From positions 620,001 to 684,000 of the forward strand of contig NZ_CP059851.1 in the NCBI RefSeq assembly GCF_014117445.1: a DNA stretch of 64,000 bases. The letters run 5' to 3'. This document shows, piece after piece, positions 7,676 to 15,235 of the stretch (position 1 is the first letter of the stretch; each line of letters starts with the position of its first letter). The translations under genes and the position numbers were made by a program. The notes beneath the pieces were generated by a model. It had not been told where the DNA came from, did not search any database, and was given only the letters and a program-made list of their open reading frames with translations. Origin of the DNA: Sandaracinobacteroides saxicola. GTDB lineage: Bacteria; Pseudomonadota; Alphaproteobacteria; Sphingomonadales; Sphingomonadaceae.

Positions 7676-9094
7676 CTAACGTTTGAACCTGAAACCGCCG
7701 CCCGGGCTTCCGAGGCCGGGGGGCAGCATTTTTCCCATCATGGCCGACGGATCGCCGCCGCCGCCCATCATCTTGGCAATCGCGCCGAGGCCGCCCATCT
7801 TTTTCAGGCGCTTCATCGCGCCTTCCATTTCCTGGTGCATCTTCAGCAGCTTGTTGACATCCTGCACGGTCTGGCCGGCGCCCTTCGCGATGCGGATGCG
7901 GCGCTTGGCGTTGATCAGATCGGGCTTGGCGCGCTCTTTCGGGGTCATCGACAGGATGAGGGCCTCCATGCGGGCGAGGGTCTTTTCGTTGACGCCGGCC
8001 TTGTCCATCTGCGCCTGCGCCTTTCCCATGCCGGGCAGCATGCCGGCGAGCGCGCCGAGGCCGCCCATCTTCTTCATCTGCTGGAACTGCTGCCTGAGGT
8101 CGTTCATGTCGAACGCGCCCTTGGCCATGCGCGCGGCCATCTTTTCCGCCTGGTCGGCATCGAAGCTTTCGGCGGCGCGCTCCACCAGGCTGACGACGTC
8201 GCCCATGCCGAGGATGCGGCCGGCGGTGCGTTCCGGGTGGAAGGGTTCGATGGCGTCGAGTTTTTCGCCGGTGCCGATGAACTTGATCGGTTTGCCGGTG
8301 ACATGGCGCATGGAAAGCGCGGCGCCGCCGCGGGCGTCGCCGTCCATGCGGGTGAGGATGACGCCGGTGAGCGGCACCTCGCGGCTGAAATTCTCGGCGA
8401 CGTTGACGGCGTCCTGGCCGGTGAGGGCATCGACGACGAGCAGGGTTTCGGCCGGGCTGCTGGCGGCGCCGACCGCCTTCATTTCGGCCATCAGCGCGGT
8501 ATCGACGTGGAGGCGGCCGGCGGTGTCGAGCATCAGCACGTCGAAGCCCTGGAGCTTCGCGGCCTGGAGGGCGCGCTTCGCGATGTCGGTGGGCAACTGG
8601 CCGGGGATGACGGGGAGGGTGGCGATCGACAGCTGTTCGCCGAGGATGCGGAGCTGGTCCTGCGCGGCCGGTCGGTTGACGTCGAGCGACGCCATCAGCA
8701 CCTTCTTGCGGCGCTTGTCGGCGAGGTGCCTGGCGAGCTTGGCGGTGCTGGTGGTCTTGCCCGAGCCCTGCAGGCCGACCATCATGATGACGGCCGGCGG
8801 CGTGATGTCGATGTTGAGGTCGGCGGCGTCGCCGCCCAGGATTTCGACCAGCGTGTCGTTGACGATCTTGACGACCTGCTGGCCGGGCGTGACCGAGCGC
8901 AGCACCTCGGCACCGATGGCGCGTTCGGTGGCGATGTCGGTGAAGGCCTTGGCGACGGGCAGGGCGACATCGGCTTCGAGCAGGGCGACACGGACTTCGC
9001 GCATGGCGGCGCGGACTTCGAGTTCGTTGAGGGCGCCGCGGCCGCGCAGCTTTTCAAAGACGCCGCCGAGGCGTTCGGACAATGTGTCAAACAT
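7676..9094 (-). CDS. ffh: Signal recognition particle protein Ffh
   Basis: GTPase that binds 4.5S RNA and signal sequences and delivers nascent membrane proteins to FtsY. In the 472-residue protein the N domain is followed by the P-loop GLQGSGKTT (about residue 107), [21 protein letters not shown] and the Met-rich M domain ([32 protein letters not shown], then a Met/Gly-rich tail). It is the first gene of the long minus-strand run. No Rho-independent terminator separates it from rpsP. Confidence 0.98.
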   Translation of the reverse strand: MFDTLSERLGGVFEKLRGRGALNELEVRAAMREVRVALLEADVALPVAKAFTDIATERAIGAEVLRSVTPGQQVVKIVNDTLVEILGGDAADLNIDITPPAVIMMVGLQGSGKTTSTAKLARHLADKRRKKVLMASLDVNRPAAQDQLRILGEQLSIATLPVIPGQLPTDIAKRALQAAKLQGFDVLMLDTAGRLHVDTALMAEMKAVGAASSPAETLLVVDALTGQDAVNVAENFSREVPLTGVILTRMDGDARGGAALSMRHVTGKPIKFIGTGEKLDAIEPFHPERTAGRILGMGDVVSLVERAAESFDADQAEKMAARMAKGAFDMNDLRQQFQQMKKMGGLGALAGMLPGMGKAQAQMDKAGVNEKTLARMEALILSMTPKERAKPDLINAKRRIRIAKGAGQTVQDVNKLLKMHQEMEGAMKRLKKMGGLGAIAKMMGGGGDPSAMMGKMLPPGLGSPGGGFRFKR

Positions 9095-9339
9095 GGGCCA
9101 TCAATCGCTTCACACTCACCTCAACGCGAAAACCGCCGGTGAGCGAACCTTCGCTGACCGGCGTGCATCCGTGGATGCTTCATTCAGACGCGCTGTTTGA
9201 AGCGGACTGCCCATGCCGTGTGGCGGGCGAGGAGTCAAGGTTGTGGCCGTGGCTTACCTTGGACATCTGCCGGCGGTAGGGGCAGGTGCTCGGTTGTTTT
9301 GCAGCGGCGATCGAAAGCGGTGGCCGGGGAGGGCGAAGG
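9095..9339. other. Intergenic region between ffh and the GNAT gene
   Basis: These 245 bp separate divergent genes. I see an interrupted repeat (GCATCC-GT-GGATGC, 9165-9178) but no convincing small RNA. I looked for the conserved loops of 4.5S RNA because ffh is adjacent and did not find them. Promoters for both flanking genes should lie here. Confidence 0.5.
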
Positions 9340-9933
9340 ATGTTCATGTTGCAGCGATGGTCGGACGTGCATCGGCAGCCGTTTGCCGACATGCAGAGCG
9401 ATCCGGAGGTCATGGCCGATTTGGGCGGGCCCTTTAGCCGCGCGGACAGCGACAGGAAATTCGATCGATACCGGGACGCCTGGCGGTCCCATGGTGTGTC
9501 GCGCTGGGCTGTTGTTGATGCGAGCGGGAATTTCCTGGGCTACGCGGGGGTCATGAAGGCGGGTGAAACCGATCATCCGCTGGGCCCGCACTATGAAATC
9601 GGGTGGCGGTTTCGGCGCCGGGCGTGGGGTTCGGGCTTTGCGACAGAAAGTGCGAGGCAGGCGCTTGAGCATGCCTGGACGGTCCTGACAGTCGATCAGA
9701 TCTTTTCCTATACAGCGGCGGACAATCACCGTTCTCAAGCGGTGATGAAAAGGCTTGGACTGACTCGGGATATTGGGCGGGATTTCACCGCCCGATATCC
9801 GCAAGGTCTTTGGAGCGGGCTGGTCTGGACTGCTCAACGGCCGGTCCAGATTTTGATCAAAAGCCAAGGCTGTGCTTCGGAATGTATCGAAAGCGGACAG
9901 AATTCAAGCCGGGACAAGAGCAGGGCTGCTTGA
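9340..9933 (+). CDS. GNAT-family N-acetyltransferase (RimJ/RimL-like)
   Basis: The 197-residue protein has the acetyl-CoA binding motif A in the form YEIGWRFRRRAWGSGFATES and motif B around YTAADNHRSQAVMKRLGL, as in RimJ/RimL-type GNAT enzymes that acylate protein N-termini or small amines. The substrate cannot be predicted. The ATG at 9340 follows AAGG. An earlier TTG in frame is unlikely. The C-terminal 25 residues (KSQGCASECIESGQNSS) run beyond the family domain and look unstructured. Base composition is less GC-biased than ffh. Confidence 0.85.
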   Translation: MFMLQRWSDVHRQPFADMQSDPEVMADLGGPFSRADSDRKFDRYRDAWRSHGVSRWAVVDASGNFLGYAGVMKAGETDHPLGPHYEIGWRFRRRAWGSGFATESARQALEHAWTVLTVDQIFSYTAADNHRSQAVMKRLGLTRDIGRDFTARYPQGLWSGLVWTAQRPVQILIKSQGCASECIESGQNSSRDKSRAA

Positions 9934-9972
9934 ACAGGGCCGGATAGACTTGTATATCCGCAGGGTGAGGTC

Positions 9973-10236
9973 ATGGCCATGGCGACGGTGAAAACACGGA
10001 CGTTCAAGAGCGGGAACAGCGAGGCGATCCGGGTGCCGCGCGAGCTGGCGTTCGGGATCGGCACGGAGGTTGAGATCGAGCGGAAGGGGGTGCGGTTGAT
10101 CGTGACGCCGACCCTTCCGGATCGGCTGAGCGTGACCGAGATGCTGGACGCACTGGCGCGGATCGGGCCATCGCCGGACGGGATTCAGGCGCGCGAGCCG
10201 TTCGAATATCCCGACCGCCCGGGGTTGTTCGATTGA
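9973..10236 (+). CDS. vapB: AbrB-type VapB antitoxin
   Basis: The 87-residue protein contains the AbrB signature TRTFKSGNSEAIRVPRELAF and a C-terminal toxin-binding tail rich in Pro and acidic residues. It immediately precedes a PIN toxin, with the stop overlapping the toxin start by TTGA. A second ATG (Met3) is also possible as start. Confidence 0.92.
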   Translation: MAMATVKTRTFKSGNSEAIRVPRELAFGIGTEVEIERKGVRLIVTPTLPDRLSVTEMLDALARIGPSPDGIQAREPFEYPDRPGLFD

Positions 10237-10616
10237 TCCTGCTGGACACCGGCGTTGCGATCAATCTGCGCGACCAGCATGAGCCGACGCGGCAGCGGTT
10301 GCGTGAGCGCAGCAGCGATCCGCGGATATCGATCATCACGCAGGTTGAACTGGCGGCCGGGTTGCATCGGAAGGATGCGGACGAGCGGCGGGCGATGCGG
10401 TTGGCGGTGCTGCTGCGCGGCGTGACGGTATTGCCGTTCACGGTGGCGGAGGCGGCGGTTTATGCGCGGATTCTGGCGGTGGCGGGGTTTTCGCGGCGGA
10501 AGTTGCTGGACCGGTTGATCGCGGCGACCGCCGTCGCCAACGAGGTGCCGCTGGCGACGGTCAATCCGGACGATTTTGCCGATGTGCCCGACCTGGAGAT
10601 CGAGGACTGGCGTTAG
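10233..10616 (+). CDS. vapC: VapC-family PIN-domain toxin
   Basis: RNase toxin of 127 residues with PIN acidic residues in MILLDTGVAINL, TQVELAAGLHR, LLDRLIAATAV and NPDDFADV. The start is TTG at 10233 overlapping the vapB stop. The 3' end overlaps the stop of the convergent secreted-protein gene by 4 bp. Sequence differs clearly from the vapC at 6085, so the two are not a recent duplication. Confidence 0.93.
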   Translation: MILLDTGVAINLRDQHEPTRQRLRERSSDPRISIITQVELAAGLHRKDADERRAMRLAVLLRGVTVLPFTVAEAAVYARILAVAGFSRRKLLDRLIAATAVANEVPLATVNPDDFADVPDLEIEDWR

Positions 10617-11533
10617 GGCGCGATGCCGAAATCGAAGACGCGGGCGGCCGATGCGCCGCCGCCGGCCAGCGCGCCGGTGCCGCCGGTGGCCTGGACGAAG
10701 CCATATTCACCGGGGCCGAGGTCGGTGTTGGGGGTAACCTTGTAGAGGCCGGGGGCGATCATGTCGGACTGGAAGGGGATGCGGTCCTTGTCCATCACGC
10801 CGGTCTTGGCGCCGCCGATGTTGACGGTGCCGAAGCGGGCCTCCCGGCGGTCCTTCTTCTCGGCGAATTTCACCAGGCTGAGTTCGTCGGGCGAGCTGGT
10901 GAGGCCGCCCACGCCGCTGGCCCACAGGCTGTTGCCGGCACCTTGCAGCGCGCGGGGCACCGATTCATCGAAATAGAAATAGAAAGTCGGGCGGCGGCTG
11001 GCGACGCGGACGCGGGCTTGCGGGCCGTTGATCGCCGCTTGGATGTCCATCGGCGCGAGGCCGAGCGTGAAGGCATAGCCCAGCAGGCCGCTGGTGCGGG
11101 CCTGGCTGGACGAGGTGGGTTGCAGGCGGGTCATCTTGCCGTCGTTCGGCTGCGCGTTCAGCACATAGACGCCGGGGAATTTGCGCACCAGCGGGTCTGG
11201 GGAATCGAGCGACAGTTCCTGCGGGGCGGCGGCCACCGTGGGTTTCGGGTCGAGCATGGCGGCGATGACGGCGTTGGGCACCCCCTTGCTCTTCAGCTCG
11301 ATCAGCTTGTCGGTGGAGAGGTCGAAACTGGTGTTGCCGCTGCGGATCTTGGCGATGACAGCGGCTTCGCCGAGGCCGGCGCCGAGCAGCTTGATGACCG
11401 TGTCGTTGGTGACCACTTCGGCAGCGGGCGCCGGGGCGGGCGCCGCAGCCACCGCTGCTGGCGCGGTGGTTTGCGCGCTGAGCGGTGCCGCGAGCAGCAT
11501 CAGGGGCAGGGCGAACGCGGCACGGACGGGCAT
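10613..11533 (-). CDS. Secreted protein of unknown function
   Basis: The 306-residue product has a clear signal peptide (MPVRAAFALPLMLLAAPLSA followed by QTT). After a Pro/Ala linker, residues 40-90 contain VIKLLGAGLGEAAVIAKIRSG and a helix around IELKSKGVPNAVIAAMLDP, which resembles a short helical domain of unknown role seen in exported proteins. The rest looks beta-rich, with no catalytic motif that I recognise. It lies downstream of amtB, separated by a strong terminator, so it is probably its own unit. Confidence 0.75.
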   Translation of the reverse strand: MPVRAAFALPLMLLAAPLSAQTTAPAAVAAAPAPAPAAEVVTNDTVIKLLGAGLGEAAVIAKIRSGNTSFDLSTDKLIELKSKGVPNAVIAAMLDPKPTVAAAPQELSLDSPDPLVRKFPGVYVLNAQPNDGKMTRLQPTSSSQARTSGLLGYAFTLGLAPMDIQAAINGPQARVRVASRRPTFYFYFDESVPRALQGAGNSLWASGVGGLTSSPDELSLVKFAEKKDRREARFGTVNIGGAKTGVMDKDRIPFQSDMIAPGLYKVTPNTDLGPGEYGFVQATGGTGALAGGGASAARVFDFGIAP

Positions 11534-11609
11534 GTATGTCTCCGGTGAAACAAAGTGACGGCGGTTTCGTCGCGGAAAAGCTGACACGACGCAAGCAGAA
11601 AATCGCGGC

Positions 11610-11640
11610 AAAAAATGGCCCCGGTGTTGCCACCGGGGCC
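11610..11640 (-). terminator. Rho-independent terminator after amtB
   Basis: Two perfect 10-bp arms, GGCCCCGGTG (11617-11626) and CACCGGGGCC (11631-11640), enclose a 4-base loop. Read on the minus strand, the hairpin is followed by ATTTTTT. It lies 56 bp past the amtB stop and should end the glnK-amtB transcript. Confidence 0.88.
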
Positions 11641-11695
11641 AGGTTGTTTCCTTGGGGAGGAAGCGTTGTGGGTGCCGGGTGTCCGGCCCCCGAAA

Positions 11696-13132
11696 TCAGT
11701 AGTTGTAGGCCCTTTCGCCATGTTCGGTGACATCGAGGCCTTCGCGTTCGGCGTCCACCGTCGGGCGGAGACCCAGGGTGAGTTTGAGCGCGTAGAAGAT
11801 GAGGGCCGAGCCGATGCCGCTCCAGGCGACGACGAACAGCACGGCTTTCAGCTGCACCATCAACTGCGTTGCAGCACCAGGGTAGGTGAACTGGATGGTG
11901 CCGGGCTGCGCCAGATAATCGGCGATGCCCTGGCCGCCCAGCGCCGGATCCACCAGGATGCCGGTGGCCAGCGCGCCGACGATGCCGCCGATGCCGTGGA
12001 CGCCGAAGACGTCGAGGCTGTCGTCGTAACCGAGCTTGTTCTTGATGGTGGAGCAGAAGAAGAAGCAAATGGGCGAGACGATGAGGCCGAGGACGATGGC
12101 GCCCATCGGGCCGGCGAAACCGCTGGCGGGCGTGATGGCGACGAGGCCGGCGACGGCGCCGGTGACGCCGCCGAGCAGGCTGGGTTTGCCCTTTGCAAGC
12201 TGTTCGACGATCACCCAGCTGACGGCCGCGGCGGCGGTGGCGACGAAGGTGTTGAGGAAGGCGACGCCGGTGACGCCGTTCGCCTCGAGATTCGAGCCCG
12301 CGTTGAAGCCGAACCAGCCGACCCACAGCAGGCTGGCGCCGATCATGGTCATCACCAGGCTGTGCGGCGGCATCGCCTCCTTGCCGTAGCCGATGCGCTT
12401 GCCGACGATGAGGCAGCCGACCAGCCCGGCGATGCCGGCGTTGATGTGGACGACGGTGCCGCCGGCAAAGTCGAGCGCGCCCCACTGGAACAGCAGGCCG
12501 GCGTTGGCGAGCGCGGCGGCGTAGGCGGCTTCGCCCTGTTTGGCCGCGGCGACGAAGGCGTCCGGACCGTCCCAATACCAGACCATGTGGGCGACGGGGA
12601 AATAGACGACGGTGGCCCAGATGACGGCGAAGATCATCAGGCTGCTGAACTTGATGCGTTCGGCGAACGCGCCGACGATCAGCGCCACGGTGATGCAGGC
12701 GAAGGTCATCTGGAAGGCGATGTAGACATATTCGGGGATCATCACCTTTTCGGAGAAGGTGGCGACGACCGAGGTGGCGTCCACGCCGATCAGGCCGGCC
12801 TTGGCGAAGGTGCCGAAGAAGTCCCCGCCGCCGCCGGTGAAGGCGAGGCTGTAGCCATAGCTGACCCAGAGCAGCGCGACGACCGAGACGATCATGAACA
12901 CCTGGGTGAGCACGCTGAGCATGTTCTTGGTGCGGACGAGGCCGCCGTAGAAGAGCGCGAGGCCGGGGATGGACATCATCAGGACGAGCGCGGTCGAGAC
13001 GAGCATCCAGGCGGTGTCGCCCTTGTTGACGGTGGCTTCGACGGCGGGCGCGGCATCCTGCGCGAGCGCCGGTGCGGCGAGCATCAGCGCGCCCATCGCG
13101 CCGATGGCAAATCTGGTCTTCCAGTTGGTCAT
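11696..13132 (-). CDS. amtB: Ammonium transporter AmtB
   Basis: Trimeric ammonium channel of the inner membrane, 478 residues. After a cleavable-looking signal segment (ALMLAAPALA) it shows typical Amt features: DTAWMLVSTALVLMMSIPGLALFYGG, WALDFAGG-type stretch GALDFAGGTVVHINAGIAGL (pore His), and the C-terminal GIGGIVGALATG. The chosen ATG (13132) follows GGGAGTTGGGA; a GTG 18 bases upstream is less likely. It is paired with the PII gene just upstream, which would block the channel when nitrogen is ample. Confidence 0.97.
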   Translation of the reverse strand: MTNWKTRFAIGAMGALMLAAPALAQDAAPAVEATVNKGDTAWMLVSTALVLMMSIPGLALFYGGLVRTKNMLSVLTQVFMIVSVVALLWVSYGYSLAFTGGGGDFFGTFAKAGLIGVDATSVVATFSEKVMIPEYVYIAFQMTFACITVALIVGAFAERIKFSSLMIFAVIWATVVYFPVAHMVWYWDGPDAFVAAAKQGEAAYAAALANAGLLFQWGALDFAGGTVVHINAGIAGLVGCLIVGKRIGYGKEAMPPHSLVMTMIGASLLWVGWFGFNAGSNLEANGVTGVAFLNTFVATAAAAVSWVIVEQLAKGKPSLLGGVTGAVAGLVAITPASGFAGPMGAIVLGLIVSPICFFFCSTIKNKLGYDDSLDVFGVHGIGGIVGALATGILVDPALGGQGIADYLAQPGTIQFTYPGAATQLMVQLKAVLFVVAWSGIGSALIFYALKLTLGLRPTVDAEREGLDVTEHGERAYNY

Positions 13133-13146
13133 TCCCAACTCCCCCT

Positions 13147-13485
13147 TCACAAAGCTGTATCGTTGGTTTCGCCGGTGCGGATGCGGACCGCCTGGCCGAG
13201 ATCGAGGACGAAAATCTTGCCGTCACCGATGGCGCCGGTGTGCGCCGACTGCTGGATGGTTTCGACGACGCGCGGCGCCAGCTCGTCGGCGGCGGCGATC
13301 TCGATCTTCACCTTGGGCACCATGTTGGTGGTATATTCGGCGCCCCGGTAGATTTCGGTCTGGCCTTTCTGCCGGCCGAAGCCCTTCACCTCGGATACGG
13401 TCATGCCCTGCACGCCGAGGGCGGAAAGCGCGTCGCGCACCTCGTCCAGTTTGAACGGTTTGATGACGGCGATGATCAACTTCAT
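13147..13485 (-). CDS. glnK: PII nitrogen regulatory protein (GlnK/GlnB)
   Basis: The 112-residue trimeric signal protein senses ATP/ADP and 2-oxoglutarate. Seen here are MKLIIAVIKPFKLDEVRDAL, the T-loop with the uridylylation Tyr51 (IYRGAEYTTNMVPK) and the C-loop TGAIGDGKIFVLDL. The pairing with amtB, 14 bp downstream, favours GlnK over GlnB. The start ATG is preceded by GGGGGAATG-type purines. A sigma-54 promoter lies upstream. Confidence 0.96.
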   Translation of the reverse strand: MKLIIAVIKPFKLDEVRDALSALGVQGMTVSEVKGFGRQKGQTEIYRGAEYTTNMVPKVKIEIAAADELAPRVVETIQQSAHTGAIGDGKIFVLDLGQAVRIRTGETNDTAL

Positions 13486-13528
13486 TCGGCATTCCCCCAA
13501 GCAGATGCCATGTTTGCCGATTGTGCGG

Positions 13529-13544
13529 TGCACAAAGCGTGCCA
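13529..13544 (-). promoter_or_regulatory. Sigma-54 (-24/-12) promoter of glnK-amtB
   Basis: Read on the minus strand the site is TGGCACG-CTTT-GTGCA. It matches the sigma-54 consensus TGGCACG-N4-TTGCA at all but one of the key bases, with correct spacing. Its -12 element is about 45 bp from the glnK ATG, leaving a short leader with the ribosome site. This fits NtrC control of the pair under nitrogen limitation. No convincing NtrC box was found. Confidence 0.8.
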
Positions 13545-13607
13545 AGCCGTCCTGTCAGGGAGCGGCGCCGTGTGGCGCCTGTGGCGTTGCCTGAAATATC
13601 GGCAGAG

Positions 13608-13826
13608 TCAGTTCGATGCCTGAATAGCGGGCAAATCCAGGGCGCGGCGGGCTGCTGCCACATCATCCTCCAGCACCATCAGGCGGATGCCGGGAAAGCC
13701 GCCGCCGATCAGGCTGCCGAAGTTGCTTTCGAACAGCATGGCGGGGATGCCGTCGGCCTCCAGCGCCGACCGCATGATTTCGGCGAGGGCGACATCATAG
13801 AGGGTCTCGAGCTCGACGAGCGCCAT
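13608..13826 (-). CDS. Small DUF2007-like protein
   Basis: The 72-residue protein starts MALVELETLYDVALAEIMRS and contains LEADGIPAMLFESNFGSL and GIRLMVLEDDVAAARRAL. This layout, a short alpha/beta domain with a final helix that runs on from an EDD stretch, resembles the DUF2007 (putative signal-transducing) family often placed in GlnB-like ferredoxin folds. The start ATG overlaps the stop of the upstream PNPOx-like gene (ATGA), so both are translated together. Function is unknown. Confidence 0.8.
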   Translation of the reverse strand: MALVELETLYDVALAEIMRSALEADGIPAMLFESNFGSLIGGGFPGIRLMVLEDDVAAARRALDLPAIQASN

Positions 13827-14380
13827 CAGCTGTAGGGGAGGACGGTGGGGGAGCGGACGGGCAGCCCGTCGATGCTGAGGCGGCGTTCGGCATATTTGCG
13901 CAGGCGGGCGGCGGGGTCGTCCTGCGCGTGCGCCTTGCGCAGGGTCTGGCGCTCGGCGACGAGCGCCATCTTCGGCACGCCCCAGCCGCAACTGCCCTGG
14001 GTGGAGTGGACAGCGATGTCGAAGATCTGGCGCACGCCACGCTCGATGGTGAAATGGGCGGCGAGGGCGCTCCAGCCCTCGTCCTGCGGCAGGACGGGCG
14101 TGCCATGGCCGTAGATGCGGTAGATCAGCGCCGGCTGGTCGAAGGCGCAGAACATGAGCGTGATGCGGCCGTCGGCGGCGAGATGGGCGTTGGTCTCGTT
14201 GCCGGAGCCGCCATAGTCGAGATAGGCGACGCGGGTGGGGGAGAGGATGCGGAAGCTGTCCATGCCTTTTGGGCTGAGGTTGATGCGGGCGTCGGCGGCG
14301 GCCGTGGCGACGAAGAAGACGGGCTGGCGGGCGAGGAAGGCGGCGTCCTTTTCGGCGATATGGTCGGAGAAGTCGGCCAT
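13826..14380 (-). CDS. Pyridoxamine 5'-phosphate oxidase-family flavoprotein
   Basis: The 184-residue protein resembles the split-barrel FMN-binding family (PNPOx-like). The region FFVATAAADARINLSPKG is the usual substrate/FMN strand, followed by YLDYGGSGNETNAHLAADGR and ITLMFCAFDQPALIYRIYG. The family holds F420- or FMN-linked oxidoreductases of mostly unknown substrate; true PdxH is longer in this region and this is not a clear PdxH. The ATG at 14380 was chosen over an earlier GTG-type start because GAACTCTCCC on the coding strand reads as a purine-rich site nearby. Confidence 0.82.
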   Translation of the reverse strand: MADFSDHIAEKDAAFLARQPVFFVATAAADARINLSPKGMDSFRILSPTRVAYLDYGGSGNETNAHLAADGRITLMFCAFDQPALIYRIYGHGTPVLPQDEGWSALAAHFTIERGVRQIFDIAVHSTQGSCGWGVPKMALVAERQTLRKAHAQDDPAARLRKYAERRLSIDGLPVRSPTVLPYS

Positions 14381-14439
14381 GGGAGAGTTCCTTATGCGCG
14401 TGGTTGACACGCATGAATGATGCGGGCTATGGCTCTATC

Positions 14440-14676
14440 ATGGCAAATCTGGGCGAAACACGGCGCGCGGTCAACATCACGTTGACGTCGTCCCTGGTGG
14501 ATGAGGCGAAGTCCATTGGGCTGAACCTGTCGCGTGTCTGTGAAGCGGCGCTCGCCTCCGCGGTCAAAGCTGAGCAGGCGGCGGCTTGGAAGCGCGAGAA
14601 CCAAGCAGCGATCGAGGCGACCAACGCCTGGGTTGAGAAGCATGGTTTGCCGCTCGAAAAATATCGCCTGTTCTGA
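14440..14676 (+). CDS. ccdA: CcdA-type antitoxin
   Basis: The 78-residue protein shows the ribbon-helix-helix part AVNITLTSSLVDEAKSIGLN followed by LSRVCEAALASAVKAEQ and the toxin-binding tail KRENQAAIEATNAWVEKHGLPL, which is typical of CcdA. The start ATG at 14440 (MANLGETRR) gives the normal length; an in-frame ATG at 14413 exists. It is followed one base later by ccdB. GC content falls compared with neighbours. Confidence 0.93.
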   Translation: MANLGETRRAVNITLTSSLVDEAKSIGLNLSRVCEAALASAVKAEQAAAWKRENQAAIEATNAWVEKHGLPLEKYRLF

Positions 14677-14677
14677 A

Positions 14678-14977
14678 GTGGCACAGTTCGATGTCTTCCG
14701 ATTAGATGCCGACACAATGGTTGTTGATGTGCAGTCAGATTTTCATGAGGGTCTGCGGTCTCGATTGACGGTGCCGGTGCAGGAAGTGGACGTGGCGGGA
14801 CATCGCGCTAAGACGCGGCTCAACCCGATTGTTGTGATGAACGGACAGAATTTCGTGGTCATGACCGAGTGGGCGGCGTCGGTGCCGGACGGCCTTTTGC
14901 GTCAACCTGTCGGATCGCTGGCGGATCATCGCGACGTCATCATCGGTGCATTCGACATGCTGCTTACGGGATTTTAA
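14678..14977 (+). CDS. ccdB: CcdB-type gyrase-poisoning toxin
   Basis: The 99-residue protein starts with GTG reading MAQFDVFRLDADTMVVDVQS and contains LNPIVVMNGQNFVVMTEWAASVP and the C-terminal DVIIGAFDMLLTGF, which match the CcdB family; the C-terminal end is the gyrase-contact region in the F-plasmid protein. It sits one base after ccdA. CcdAB is plasmid-derived in origin but is also common on chromosomes. Confidence 0.92.
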   Translation: MAQFDVFRLDADTMVVDVQSDFHEGLRSRLTVPVQEVDVAGHRAKTRLNPIVVMNGQNFVVMTEWAASVPDGLLRQPVGSLADHRDVIIGAFDMLLTGF

Positions 14978-15033
14978 ATTAAGGGTGTTAAGGGAGATCG
15001 GGAATTCGCTGGTAAAAGAGCATTGGGGGGCCA

Positions 15034-15222
15034 ATGAAAGTGTCAGACTTCTTCTATCGCGTAACGGCGACCCCATTCGTCCTTTGCGCAGCAGGTTGGC
15101 TATTGACCCGCGCTGCCACGGGACCTTCTGTAGATACCATAGCGGGATCTCTTTCGGCTATCCTCATGCTGGGATGTCTTTCGCTAATCCTCGGCATGGT
15201 TGCCAGCATATGGGACGTATGA
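15034..15222 (+). CDS. Small predicted membrane protein
   Basis: A 62-residue reading frame with a G-rich sequence ahead of its ATG. Two hydrophobic segments are visible (about residues 12-28, ATPFVLCAAGWLL, and 36-58, AGSLSAILMLGCLSLILGMV), so it may be a two-helix membrane protein. No family recognised. It lies between ccdB and tldD in a lower-GC stretch and ends 14 bp before the convergent tldD stop. It could be chance, but the hydrophobic pattern and the start region favour a real gene. Confidence 0.5.
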   Translation: MKVSDFFYRVTATPFVLCAAGWLLTRAATGPSVDTIAGSLSAILMLGCLSLILGMVASIWDV

Positions 15223-15235
15223 TGCAAAGCAACAT

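Noticed and set aside
9165-9178. GCATCC-GT-GGATGC dyad as an operator
   Set aside because: Short arms with no clear promoter alignment; could be chance in GC-rich DNA.
9095-9339. Possible 4.5S RNA gene next to ffh
   Set aside because: No conserved SRP tetraloop stem or Alu-like symmetric loops were found.
11615-13351. 578-codon plus-strand open frame opposite amtB-glnK
   Set aside because: Shadow of the transporter genes with an acidic low-complexity composition typical of high-GC antisense frames.
13567-13582. GGCGCC-ACAC-GGCGCC upstream of the sigma-54 promoter as an NtrC box
   Set aside because: Read on the minus strand it does not match the TGCACC-N5-GGTGCA type consensus; more likely a GC-rich chance dyad.
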